Made by a program: the position numbers and the translations under genes. The notes under the pieces are model-generated. The model searched no databases. It worked only from the letters and a program-made list of their open reading frames with translations, and was not told where the DNA came from. A stretch of DNA of 64,000 nucleotides from Kribbella pittospori (GTDB lineage Bacteria > Actinomycetota > Actinomycetes > Propionibacteriales > Kribbellaceae): positions 62,001 through 126,000 of the forward strand of contig NZ_SJKB01000015.1 in NCBI RefSeq assembly GCF_004331465.1, read 5' to 3'. Below, piece after piece: positions 17,954 to 26,319 of this stretch; positions within the stretch are counted from its first letter, which is position 1, and every line of letters begins with the position of its first letter.

Positions 17954-18328
17954 CGTGTCTTCCTCCTGCTGCTGGCGGTTCCCAGCGCACTGGGCTGACC
18001 CGGATCGCCGGACCGACCCGGATCGGCACGGCCTGCGAGCCCCGCGGCTGCGGCGAAGGAGCGCTGGGCGCAACTGCCTGGGCCAGGGTCCGGTCGTAGG
18101 CGGCGCGGCGGATCGGGTCGCGCAGGGTGGCGTAGGCGTTGAGGAGATCCTGCAGGCGCCGATCGGCGTCGTTGCCGGACTTGTTGCCAGCGTCGTTGTC
18201 GGGGTCTGGTGTGCGGGTGTCGGGGTGGAGTTGGCGGACGAGTCCGCGGAAGGCGTGGTCGAGGTCGTCGTCGGAGGCCCGACGGTCACGCCCAGGGTCG
18301 CGTACGGGTCCAGCGGCGGTGCGTTCAT
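17940..18328 (-). pseudogene. J-domain (DnaJ-like) protein gene, frameshifted
   Basis: ATG at 18328 opens [17 protein letters not shown]; after a GGG run (18278-18281) the J-domain continues only in the next frame: '[22 protein letters not shown]', with the HPD motif, then '[26 protein letters not shown]'. One additional G would give VGASDDDL and a continuous J-protein of about 129 residues. J-domains stimulate the Hsp70 ATPase through HPD. The start overlaps the stop of the hsp20 remnant (ATGA), so these were coupled. It ends inside the start region of the small gene at 17677-17953. Confidence 0.7.
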
Positions 18329-18692
18329 GGCAGCGGTCCATCGGTAGCGTCGGCGTCAACGATGTAGACAGGGGGCGGGGGTGGGCCTTGGGCGCATGAA
18401 TGGTCAGTACGCCGTTGGTCAGCGTGGCGGTGATCTTGTCGCCCTGCACCGGCGCCGGAAGCTCGATGGTGTGGTGTATCGGCCCGGTGCGCCGGGTGTG
18501 TCGGCGCAGCGGCCCGGTATGGGTGCGCGCCGGGATCCGGCCGTGCACGATGAGGTGCCGGTCGTTCCACTCCATGATCACGCCCGGAGCCGCGGCGCCG
18601 GGGAGGTCGACCTCGAGCTCGTCGGCGGTTTCCTCGACGTCGACTCCTGGCGGCGGTTCGCCGCCAGGAGGTGCCGCGATCCGCAGCAGCAG
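18325..18692 (-). pseudogene. Hsp20/alpha-crystallin gene, frameshifted and probably 5'-truncated
   Basis: The crystallin domain is clear: [20 protein letters not shown], '[17 protein letters not shown]', '[32 protein letters not shown]', with the terminal A-x-x-x-G-V-L motif as NGVLTI. The frame is lost in the C/G-run near 18371-18381; the neighbouring frame gives '[14 protein letters not shown]' and a stop overlapping the dnaJ start. No good N-terminal start is seen and the first strand seems shortened ('ADELEVDL'). Small heat-shock proteins hold unfolded clients for DnaK/DnaJ, matching the neighbour. Confidence 0.65.
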
Positions 18693-19023
18693 AGATGACT
18701 GCTTGCGAGCACTGATCCCCGCGTTGCTGGCGCTCGACGTCGACCGACTGGTGATCGAGTCGTGCAGCCAGGAGCGCGACAATCAAACCATCGGGCCGCT
18801 TGCTGACCAACTCGTGGCCCGGGGCCGGTTCGCCTGGCTACTGCCTGGGCTAGCTCAAGTGTGTACCCCTTCGCGTTACACAAAGCCGCTGAGCATTTGG
18901 GTGACCCGGTCGGCGACCGGCTGCGCGACTCCCCAGCCGGCTGCACTAGGCGATGCTGACCCGGCCGCTGGGCGGCGATCACCGCCCGGTTACGCTCTGT
19001 CCGTCCTTACGGCCGACGCCGGT
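18693..19023. other. Intergenic stretch without a supported gene
   Basis: About 330 bp between the hsp20 remnant and the phosphotransferase remnant. Open frames exist on both strands, but none has a ribosome site or recognisable sequence. Confidence 0.4.
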
Positions 19024-19380
19024 CTAGACGAGCGCGTGCGAGTCTTCGGGCTCCAAGCCCCGCAACAGCTCCCGCAGGTCCACCTCAAGTCCGCCATCGT
19101 GCAGGGCAACGTCCGTGCGGAAGGCGCCCTCGAGCGCCTTGAACGCCGCCTCGAGGTCAACATCGATCTAGGGCGAGAAGGTCGGGCCAAACATCGCGAA
19201 CAACTTGCCGAAGAGCCCGTCGACCGTGACGAACCAACGTTGCCCGCCCGAATTGAACGGCAAGTAGTGATGCGCTCCAGCACCGACCGGCATATAGCTG
19301 AGCGACGTGTCCGAAAGCTCTCAGGCGTGAAGTGTCGACACGAGCGCGTCGCGTTCGAAGTCGCGGGGTTCCACGTTCAT
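19024..19380 (-). pseudogene. APH-like phosphotransferase, N-terminal remnant with two in-frame stops
   Basis: ATG at 19380 overlaps the stop of the PhyH gene (ATGA). The single frame reads MNVEPRDFERDALVSTLHA, TGA (19323-19321), 'ELSDTSLSYMPVGAGAHHY' and 'GGQRWFVTVDGLFGKLFAMFGPTFSP', TAG (19170-19168), 'IDVDLEAAFKALEGAFRTDVALHDGGLEV', to TAG at 19026. Layout and motifs (YLPVG.G.HH...FVTVD...D.GLE.V) are the N-lobe of the same kinase family as the intact gene at 25384-26319. The catalytic lobe is missing. Two stops in one otherwise clean frame argue for real decay. Confidence 0.65.
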
Positions 19381-20324
19381 CGGGACGCCTGGTCCGTGTA
19401 TGGCGCCATGTCCATGCTCGGGTAGCGGCATTGCACGTCTGCGAGCGTCTGGTCGTCCCAGTAGGGGTCGCCGACCGAAGGGAATCCGAACAGTTCGCGC
19501 TCACGGGGCGTGGCCCGTTCCATCGTCTCGGTCCAATGCGGGTTCTGTGAGTGGACGGGCCATTCCGTCCTGCCGGTCCATCTTGATCCCCACACCTCGT
19601 AATTGACCTCGAGTACGAAGCGGGCGCGACGGACACCGGTCATGTTCGATCCGCGATGCAGGATGTCCGTGCGGAACGCGAAGAGGCTGCCGGCGGGCCC
19701 GGTCACGCTCACCTCGACGTCGGCGAACGCGCCAAGCTCGAGGCCGGTTCCGCCGGCGAAATTCTCCCAGCCGTGGAGTTTGTCTGTTGGCCAATAGGGG
19801 CGTTCGGCGCCTGCCGCAAGTGGGACGATCTTGGTTGGTCCGTCGTCTTCGTCGATGTCGGACAGCAGGATGTAGGACCTCAGCTGGCGTCCAGGGTCGT
19901 CGCGTCTGGGGACCACGAGTGTGTGGTTGATGAAGTCGCGATGGTGCGGCTGTTCGTAGTCGATCGCGCCTGCATATTTCGCCCATAGGTCTGCGTCGTA
20001 GAGGTGGAGGTCCGCCGATCCGAGGAATCGCTCAGCCAGATCCACCAGGTCTGGGTGGAACGCGAGCCGGTTCAGATCCCAGGACTGCCACGGCGCCATT
20101 CGACTCCCGGCGAACTGGCTGGCCGCGTATTCCTGATGGGCTGACGGGTCGGCGAAGTACTCTGCGGGGCGGGGGTAGCCGAAGCATTCATATCCACCGG
20201 GATGGACATGCTGTTCCCAGAGTGCCTCCTGAGCGGCCTTCAGCTCTTCAGGGGCAAGGAATCCGGGAACGATCGTGAAGCCATGCTCACGCAACTCGTT
20301 GAGATTGCGGTCTGGAACCTGCAT
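19377..20324 (-). CDS. Phytanoyl-CoA dioxygenase (PhyH) family protein
   Basis: 315 residues of the non-haem Fe(II)/2-oxoglutarate oxygenase fold. The proximal metal motif appears as 'QPHHRDFINHTLVVP' (H-x-D within HHRD), the distal His and 2-oxoglutarate Arg region as 'FAFRTDILHRGSNMTGVRRARFVLEVNY'. The ATG at 20324 with AAGGG eleven bases upstream is preferred to a GTG four codons earlier that abuts the ribosome site. It is coupled to the broken phosphotransferase. Substrates in this family range from lipids to natural products; none can be named. Confidence 0.85.
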   Translation of the reverse strand: MQVPDRNLNELREHGFTIVPGFLAPEELKAAQEALWEQHVHPGGYECFGYPRPAEYFADPSAHQEYAASQFAGSRMAPWQSWDLNRLAFHPDLVDLAERFLGSADLHLYDADLWAKYAGAIDYEQPHHRDFINHTLVVPRRDDPGRQLRSYILLSDIDEDDGPTKIVPLAAGAERPYWPTDKLHGWENFAGGTGLELGAFADVEVSVTGPAGSLFAFRTDILHRGSNMTGVRRARFVLEVNYEVWGSRWTGRTEWPVHSQNPHWTETMERATPRERELFGFPSVGDPYWDDQTLADVQCRYPSMDMAPYTDQASR

Positions 20325-20498
20325 GCGAAGTAGCACCCTTCCGGGACTGCGCCATCCTCGCGGGGCTCGGGCGCAGCACGCGACTGAACTGGATAAGGGA
20401 CTCAGTCAGTGCGTGCTGGCCGGCCGGGCGGTGCCGGATGTCCGGCACTCCAGTTCTTCTGCATGCGCAGGACGTTAGCAAGAGTCCGCGCGTGGCAG

Positions 20499-20777
20499 CT
20501 AGGCATTATCGATGGCTTCGGAGTGAGCTCCGCAAACCCATTCGTCGACAGCGCGGGTCCAGCCGTGGCCCACGAGCCACAGCACGACCGCGTCAGGCAT
20601 CTGTTCCAGTTCGCCGGCCGCGAGGTGTCCGCCGAGCATCACCGTCGAGTTGCACCCTCCGCACATGGTGATGCGGGCCCGGTGAGGTTGACACCGCTCG
20701 CAGTGCCAGCGTTCGACGACGGCGGTGGTCGGCTGGTCCGGCTCTGGCCACACAGTGTCGAGGCCTTCGCGGTGCAA
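20499..20777 (-). CDS. Small cysteine-rich (zinc-ribbon-like) hypothetical protein
   Basis: About 92 residues. Two CxxC pairs, CERC and CGGC, separated by 13 residues, then 'STVMLGGHLAAGELEQ', 'VVLWLVGHGWTRAVDEWVCGAH' with a further Cys-x2-His. This suggests a zinc-binding fold. It starts with TTG at 20777, or at an unrecognised upstream codon; no strong ribosome site. I recognise the sequence pattern as a conserved actinobacterial small protein without known function. It stands alone, downstream of the BTAD regulator on the same strand. Confidence 0.6.
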   Translation of the reverse strand: MHREGLDTVWPEPDQPTTAVVERWHCERCQPHRARITMCGGCNSTVMLGGHLAAGELEQMPDAVVLWLVGHGWTRAVDEWVCGAHSEAIDNA

Positions 20778-20923
20778 CTGCAGGCAACACGAGTCGCCAC
20801 GACTTCGGCCCCACGTTTGGCCCCAACGATCGCCGGTCCTTCGTGCGCCTCTTTGCGCCCAAGCAGCCCCTGACCTGCAGGTTTGGTGGGTGCCCCCGGC
20901 AGATGTCGCAGGACATCGGGTCG

Positions 20924-23900
20924 TCAGGTGAGGCAGCGGTCGGCGTCGAGGGGCTGGCCGGCCGCGGCGAAGAGCTCGGCGGCTTCGAGCAGCCGGCGAC
21001 GCGCGCCGTCGCGGTCACCTTCGGCGCTGTGCAGATGTGCTCGTGCCTCGGCGATCGCGGCCTGCCACGCGGTGCCCTTCCACAGTGCAGCGGACTTCTC
21101 GGCGGCGGCGAGGTACCGGCGAGCGTCGTCGAGATCGCCGGCGTCGGCGCAGGCAGTCGCGGCGGGCACTGCGAGCATGATGGAGCAGAAGGTGCAGGAG
21201 TCTTCCTGGCCAAGGGCGGCCGTTGCCTGGTCCACGGCGGCCCGGGCACTGTCTGCGTCCGGCGCCGCGCGGATCATCGTCCCGTACACGCGCTGCAGTA
21301 GATGCAGCGCGATCGACGACCAGCGAGCGAGCGGAAGCGCTCGGTGCAAGAGTCGCCTCGCCTCGGCAGGGTCACCCTGCTCGAGGCGCACCTCGGCGAG
21401 CCGCTGCAGGCTGTGGGCCTCACCCGCGGTCGAGCCGATGTCGTGATGCAGTTGTGCGGCCTCGGTGAGCTCGGATTCGGCGAGGGTCAGGTCGCCCGAG
21501 AGCAAGGCAGCCTCGCCGCGCAGCGCGGTGGCGAAGGCGACAGCCCGCAGAACGCCGGATCGCTGTGCCGACTCGCGCAGGGTGGCGGCGAGCGCTAGCA
21601 CCTCGGCGTACGGCGTCGGTCCGTACAGCAGGAACTCCGCCACGCAGAGGTGGCTGTCGAACATCGACCGGGCCAGGTCCGGCCGTCGCGCGCCGGCACG
21701 CAGTTCCACAGCGAGCCGGCCGAACCACTCCCCGCGCAGGTGCGCGACCAGGCCCTGCAAGGAGATCAGGTCGTACATCCGCCAGTCGCCGGGATCGGCC
21801 ACTCCGATCCGGCGGCGTGCCTCGTCCGCGGCAGCCTCGGCCGCTGGGAGATCGCCGGTCAGGTACGACAGGATCCCGCGCTGGAGCAGCAACGCGGCGT
21901 CGTCGGCCGATCCGTTCGGCTCCAGACCTTCGAGGGCTTCGGCCGCAGTCGCGTAATCGCCGGCGAAGGTGGCGGCCCGCGCCAGCCGTGGCAGCAATCG
22001 CCGCTGCTCGGCGGGGTCGACGGTGGCGCCCAGCGCCTCCCGGTACGCGAGGATGGCGCCTGCGTCACCGGTGGCCATCAGCATGTCCGCGCGGAGAGCG
22101 AGCATCGGCCCGCGCTCCGGGTCACGGACCTCCTGCCGCACCGTGTCGATCAGCGCGAGCGCATCGCGGTAAGCCCCGATGGCCGCGTCTGTGCGGGCGG
22201 CCTGCAGCAGGAACGGTGCAGCAGCACCGACGTCGCCGGCCTGCAGCAGCTGATAGCCGATCCGCGCGGGTGAGGCGCCGAGGCCGCGCAACACCTCGGC
22301 AGCATGACGGTGCAGCGGGAGGAGCCGGTGCGGCGGCAGCCCGTCCAGCAGCGCATCGCGCACGAGCGAGTGCCGGAAGCGGTAGCCGGCACTGGTCTGC
22401 TCGATCGCACCCGCGGCGAGCGTGTCGTCGAGGAGTACATAGGCGCGCGCCTCCCCGACGCCCGACAGGGCGACGTACTCGTCGGTGTCGAACGCACCAC
22501 CCAGCACTGCAACCCTGATCAGCGCGGCGGTCGCGTCGGCGCCGATGCCGCGGAGCACCAGTGCGCCCATCGGACCGGCGCGGTCGTCGCCCACCCTGGC
22601 GGTGCGCGCAAGTTCTACCGCGGCGAACGGGTTGCCACCGGACAGCTTCACCACTCGTTCGAGCAGCACCTGATCCTCGCCGACGGCCCGGCCGGCCAGC
22701 TGGCGGATGTCCTCATCGGCCAGCGGACCGAGGTCCAACGGCACGGACGTGCCGCGGCCGATCAGGCTGCGGCGCATCGCGTCCATCGCCGGCCGCAGCG
22801 GCCACGGCCGGTGCGCGACCACGATCACGATCCTCTCCCCGACCGCGCTCCGGGACAGATAATGCAGGAGGCGCAGGCTGGCCTCGTCGGCGTCGTGTGC
22901 GTCGTCGACGACGAGCACTGCGCCGCCGCTCGAGGACGCGAGCCGCAGCAGTTCGGCGGCGCTGACGAACAGTCGCTGGTGGCGGCTCTCGCCGTCCCAG
23001 TCCGGGGAGGCGCCGCGCAGAGCCCCCTCGATCTCGACGCGGTACTCGTCGGCCAGGCCGTCGAGCAGAGCAGGATGGCGCCGGCACAGATCCGCGAGCG
23101 CCTCGAGCACCGGCGCGTAGGGCCACGCCCCCTCGATGGCGGCAGCCGTGCCGAAACCGACGCGCAGCCCGTGCTCTTCGGCTCGCCGGTCGAGCCAGCG
23201 CAGTACGACGGTCTTGCCGATGCCCGCGGGCCCGGACACGAACAGCGTCCGGCCCTGGCCATTGCTCGCGGCAACGATGAGCCGGTCGATCCGGCCGAGT
23301 TCGGGAGCGCGGCCCAGCGGCGGCCGCCGGCCCTCGGCGTGCGGGACGTCCAGGGCGAGCAGCTCGGCGCGCAACGACGCGACAGCCGGACTCGGGGTGA
23401 CGCCGAGCTCGCCGCGCAGCGCTCGCTCAAGCCGTTCCAGCTGTCGCAGCGCTCCACGCCTGTCACCGCCGCCGGCGAGCTTTCGCGCTACGGCCAGGCT
23501 GGCGTCCTCGTCGGCGGGGTCGGCGCTGGCGAGATCCTCCCAGCGACCGGCTCGACGCAGTACCTTCTGATGCAGCAGGCGCAATCGCTCCCGCGGTTCC
23601 TCCAGCCACGCCTCGTACGAGTCCTCGGGCAGCAGGTCCCCGGACCAGAGATCGGCCGCGGTAGCCGCCTCGCGGCCTGGCCCGTCTGTGGCGGCGAGGG
23701 CCTGCTGGGCGGACCGCTCGAACACCTCCGCATCGACCACCACTTCGACGTCCGGGAACAGGGACACGATGTCCCCAGCCAGGACCATCGCCCGCGGATC
23801 GCCGAGCGTGCGCCGGGCGTAGTGAGCGGCCTTGTGCAGCCGTGCCGCCGCACTGTCGATCCCGTCACCGGGCCACAGTGCGTCGATCACCTGCTCACGG

Positions 23901-24037
23901 TGCAGCGCCCGGCGCGGCGCAAGCGCGAGGAGCTTGACCAGCGCGGCCGCCTGGCGGCGACGCCACTCCTCCGCGGGAACGGCCCGCCCGTCGACCCGGA
24001 CGGCGAAGCCGCCCAACAGCTCGATCTCGACGCCCAT
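20924..24037 (-). CDS. BTAD-AAA-TPR transcriptional regulator (SARP/AfsR-like architecture)
   Basis: 1037 residues. Winged-helix OmpR-type DNA-binding domain at 1-95 (MGVEIELLGGFAVRVDG...ALWPGDGIDSAAARLHKAAH), BTAD helical domain 95-235, STAND/AAA ATPase with Walker A SGPAGIGKT at 269-277 and Walker B VLVVDDAHDAD near 355, then a long TPR-like C-terminus. ATG at 24037 follows AGGAG; the open frame runs a further 1.3 kb upstream but that part is antisense-type noise over the FAD gene. It follows the FAD oxidoreductase by 38 bp on the same strand, so may control or be co-transcribed with it. Inducer unknown. Confidence 0.88.
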   Translation of the reverse strand: MGVEIELLGGFAVRVDGRAVPAEEWRRRQAAALVKLLALAPRRALHREQVIDALWPGDGIDSAAARLHKAAHYARRTLGDPRAMVLAGDIVSLFPDVEVVVDAEVFERSAQQALAATDGPGREAATAADLWSGDLLPEDSYEAWLEEPRERLRLLHQKVLRRAGRWEDLASADPADEDASLAVARKLAGGGDRRGALRQLERLERALRGELGVTPSPAVASLRAELLALDVPHAEGRRPPLGRAPELGRIDRLIVAASNGQGRTLFVSGPAGIGKTVVLRWLDRRAEEHGLRVGFGTAAAIEGAWPYAPVLEALADLCRRHPALLDGLADEYRVEIEGALRGASPDWDGESRHQRLFVSAAELLRLASSSGGAVLVVDDAHDADEASLRLLHYLSRSAVGERIVIVVAHRPWPLRPAMDAMRRSLIGRGTSVPLDLGPLADEDIRQLAGRAVGEDQVLLERVVKLSGGNPFAAVELARTARVGDDRAGPMGALVLRGIGADATAALIRVAVLGGAFDTDEYVALSGVGEARAYVLLDDTLAAGAIEQTSAGYRFRHSLVRDALLDGLPPHRLLPLHRHAAEVLRGLGASPARIGYQLLQAGDVGAAAPFLLQAARTDAAIGAYRDALALIDTVRQEVRDPERGPMLALRADMLMATGDAGAILAYREALGATVDPAEQRRLLPRLARAATFAGDYATAAEALEGLEPNGSADDAALLLQRGILSYLTGDLPAAEAAADEARRRIGVADPGDWRMYDLISLQGLVAHLRGEWFGRLAVELRAGARRPDLARSMFDSHLCVAEFLLYGPTPYAEVLALAATLRESAQRSGVLRAVAFATALRGEAALLSGDLTLAESELTEAAQLHHDIGSTAGEAHSLQRLAEVRLEQGDPAEARRLLHRALPLARWSSIALHLLQRVYGTMIRAAPDADSARAAVDQATAALGQEDSCTFCSIMLAVPAATACADAGDLDDARRYLAAAEKSAALWKGTAWQAAIAEARAHLHSAEGDRDGARRRLLEAAELFAAAGQPLDADRCLT

Positions 24038-24075
24038 CGCTACTCCTATCGGCAACTGTAATCGCGCCGGCCCTG

Positions 24076-25263
24076 TCAGGCGATGCGCGAGGGGGCAGCG
24101 TCGAAACCGCGGATCGCTTCGACCTCGTCGGCCATCACCGAGGACAGCCCGCGCAGCAACCGGCGGGCCTCTCCGAGGTCCCACTCGTGGGAAGCGAGAC
24201 GGTCGACGATCGGCTGCATCGGCAGAGCCAAACAGTCCCGCCGGGTCTGGTAGCCGGTCAGCCCGGACCCGGCGTCGTCCTCCGATCCCGATCCGGCAAC
24301 AACGGCCTCCGCCAGCAACTCCGCGTCGCGCAGTGCGTCGGTGATCCCGTGAGTGGAGAGCGGATCTACCCAGCAGCCGGCATCCCCGACGAGCGCCCAA
24401 CCACGCCCGTAGGGTCGACGCAGTCGCGCAGGCATCCCGCGGAAGAACCGCACAGCGCCGTACGGCGGTGCTGCCGTGAGGTCGGCAAGTCCGCCGTCGA
24501 GCCGCTCCAGCAGCCTGTGATGCGCGGCGGCAGGCCCTCGGTCGCCCGCAGCCTTGGCGAGCACGTCCGGTGGACCGCCGACGAACACGCACGCGAGACC
24601 GTCGTTCGTGGGGATGACCCCAGCGGACAACGCGTCGCCGTAGTACCAGTGATAGCCGTCCAGGTCCGCGGCTGGCCAGTACCCGTAGGCGTACGCCCCG
24701 GCGTTGGCGCCCGCTGCAATGGTCGGTGCGGCCACCCGAGCGGCCACCGCAGAGGCGCGTCCGTCGGCGCCGACAACGAGTCGCGCGTGATCGGTCCAGG
24801 TGGCCCCGCCATGGTCGCGCAGCACCGCTCCGACGACGCGGCCGGTGGTATCGCGGGCCAGGTCTTCGACCGCCGTCCCGAAACGGAACCGCGCGCCGGC
24901 TTCCTCCGCGGCGTCGACGAGGATGGCGTCGAGGACGGTACGACGTGGCGCGTACAAGGCGTCCACACCGGCATACGGCTTGAGCGAGACAGCCAGGGAC
25001 TCCGCGCCGTAATGGAACGTCGCCCGGCGCACCGCAGGCGCGCCGCTGGCAACCACACGGTCGAGCAAACCCCAGCGTCGCAGTTGCAGGACGCCGCCGC
25101 GCATGAGCGCATGCGTGGACACGGTGTCCGAGCCTCGGCGGCCGCGGTCCACAACCAGCACCCGCAGGCCGGCGCGGACGAGTAGCAGTGCGGTCGAGGC
25201 GCCGGCGACGCGGCCGCCGACGACGATGGAGTCCCACTCGGTCGAGGAGCCCGTTGCGGTCAT
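24076..25263 (-). CDS. FAD-dependent oxidoreductase, group A flavin monooxygenase/GGR-like
   Basis: 395 residues. N-terminal dinucleotide motif VVGGRVAGASTALLL (GxGxxG variant), then DRGRRGSDTVSTHAL, and the second FAD motif GDAGCWVDPLSTHGITDAL near residue 290. This set is typical of p-hydroxybenzoate-hydroxylase-fold enzymes, including geranylgeranyl reductases and halogenases, but the halogenase WxWxIP motif is absent. ATG at 25263 with GGAG upstream. It is divergent from the APH-like gene. The next gene on the strand is the BTAD regulator. Substrate unknown. Confidence 0.87.
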   Translation of the reverse strand: MTATGSSTEWDSIVVGGRVAGASTALLLVRAGLRVLVVDRGRRGSDTVSTHALMRGGVLQLRRWGLLDRVVASGAPAVRRATFHYGAESLAVSLKPYAGVDALYAPRRTVLDAILVDAAEEAGARFRFGTAVEDLARDTTGRVVGAVLRDHGGATWTDHARLVVGADGRASAVAARVAAPTIAAGANAGAYAYGYWPAADLDGYHWYYGDALSAGVIPTNDGLACVFVGGPPDVLAKAAGDRGPAAAHHRLLERLDGGLADLTAAPPYGAVRFFRGMPARLRRPYGRGWALVGDAGCWVDPLSTHGITDALRDAELLAEAVVAGSGSEDDAGSGLTGYQTRRDCLALPMQPIVDRLASHEWDLGEARRLLRGLSSVMADEVEAIRGFDAAPSRIA

Positions 25264-25383
25264 GGCAGTACTCCGTTCGGTTGGTGGACCACCACACCGC
25301 CGACCGTAGAAACACCGCCTTCCCCGAACCTTCCCCACGACTCCTCACCAAGAGTTGGGCCGAGCATGTGCTTGGCTGCATTC

Positions 25384-26319
25384 ATGCGTGAGCCGCCGGA
25401 GGTCGTCTCAGCCGAGGCGGTCCTCGATGCCGTCCGAACGGGCTGGGCGATCGACCTCGACGCGATCGAACATCTGCCGGTCGGGTTCGGCGCGCACCAC
25501 TGGCGGGTCTCGTACGGCGGGATGCCGCGGCTGTTCGTCACGCTCGACAGCCTCGGCCGACGCCACTCGGCGGAGTCGCTCGAGGCTGCTTACGCCGCGG
25601 CGGGCGAGCTGGCCGCGAGCGGACTCGAGTTCGTCGTGGCATCCATACGCAATCGCCAGGGTCACTACACGGCTCCGCTGGCCGGCGGCAGTCTGAGCTG
25701 TGTGCCATGGCTGGACGGCGAACCGGTCGGCTCAGGCGGCATCGACAGCGACCGCCTGGCTCAGCAGAACGCAGAAGCGCTCGCGCGCCTGCACGCCGCC
25801 GCGCCTCCCGCGGGCATCCCGAGCTGGCATCCCCGGGTCGGAGAGGACTTCGGCGACTCCTTGGCCGACCTGCTGCGCAACCCATGGCAGACCGGCCCGT
25901 ACGGCGAACCTGCCCGGACTGCCCTGGCCCAGCGGATCAACGCGATCCGACGCTGGACCGACAGCTACCACGAGCTGGCTCGCCGGGCCGCAGACCATCC
26001 GTGGGTGCCGACGCACGGTGAGCCGCACACCGCCAACCAGCTCGTCACCGATCAGAGGGTTGTCTTCGTCGACTGGGAATCGCTGGCCCAAGCACCGCGG
26101 GAACGTGACGTGGGCACCCTGGTCGACTCCGGATACGCCGAACTGGCCGCTCCGAACTGGGAGATGATCGAGCTGTTCGACCTGGAGTGGCGACTGTCCG
26201 AGCTGGCGGAGTACGCGGACTGGTTCGCCCGGCCGCACACCGCAACCGACAGCGACCGAGTCGCCTTCAACGACCTCACCGTGGAGCTGAACCGACGCGA
26301 CTGGACGCGACCCACCTAG
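25384..26319 (+). CDS. Aminoglycoside phosphotransferase (APH)-like kinase
   Basis: 311 residues. N-lobe with 'IEHLPVGFGAHHWRVSYGG' and 'LFVTLDSLGRR', the catalytic loop as THGEPHTANQL (HGD replaced by HGE, Asn kept), and the metal-binding 'FVDWESLAQAPRERDV' (DWE instead of DFG-type DWD). The HGE change also occurs in spectinomycin-type APH(9) relatives, so activity is plausible. Start could be ATG 25366 or 25384; neither has a clear ribosome site. Its stop shares CTAG with the stop of the convergent ABC gene. The substrate is not necessarily an antibiotic. A broken paralogue lies at 19024-19380. Confidence 0.85.
   Translation: MREPPEVVSAEAVLDAVRTGWAIDLDAIEHLPVGFGAHHWRVSYGGMPRLFVTLDSLGRRHSAESLEAAYAAAGELAASGLEFVVASIRNRQGHYTAPLAGGSLSCVPWLDGEPVGSGGIDSDRLAQQNAEALARLHAAAPPAGIPSWHPRVGEDFGDSLADLLRNPWQTGPYGEPARTALAQRINAIRRWTDSYHELARRAADHPWVPTHGEPHTANQLVTDQRVVFVDWESLAQAPRERDVGTLVDSGYAELAAPNWEMIELFDLEWRLSELAEYADWFARPHTATDSDRVAFNDLTVELNRRDWTRPT

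Noticed and set aside
20924-25381. Single 1485-codon minus-strand frame
   Set aside because: Only the part from the ATG at 24037 is the BTAD regulator; upstream it runs out of frame through the FAD oxidoreductase gene.
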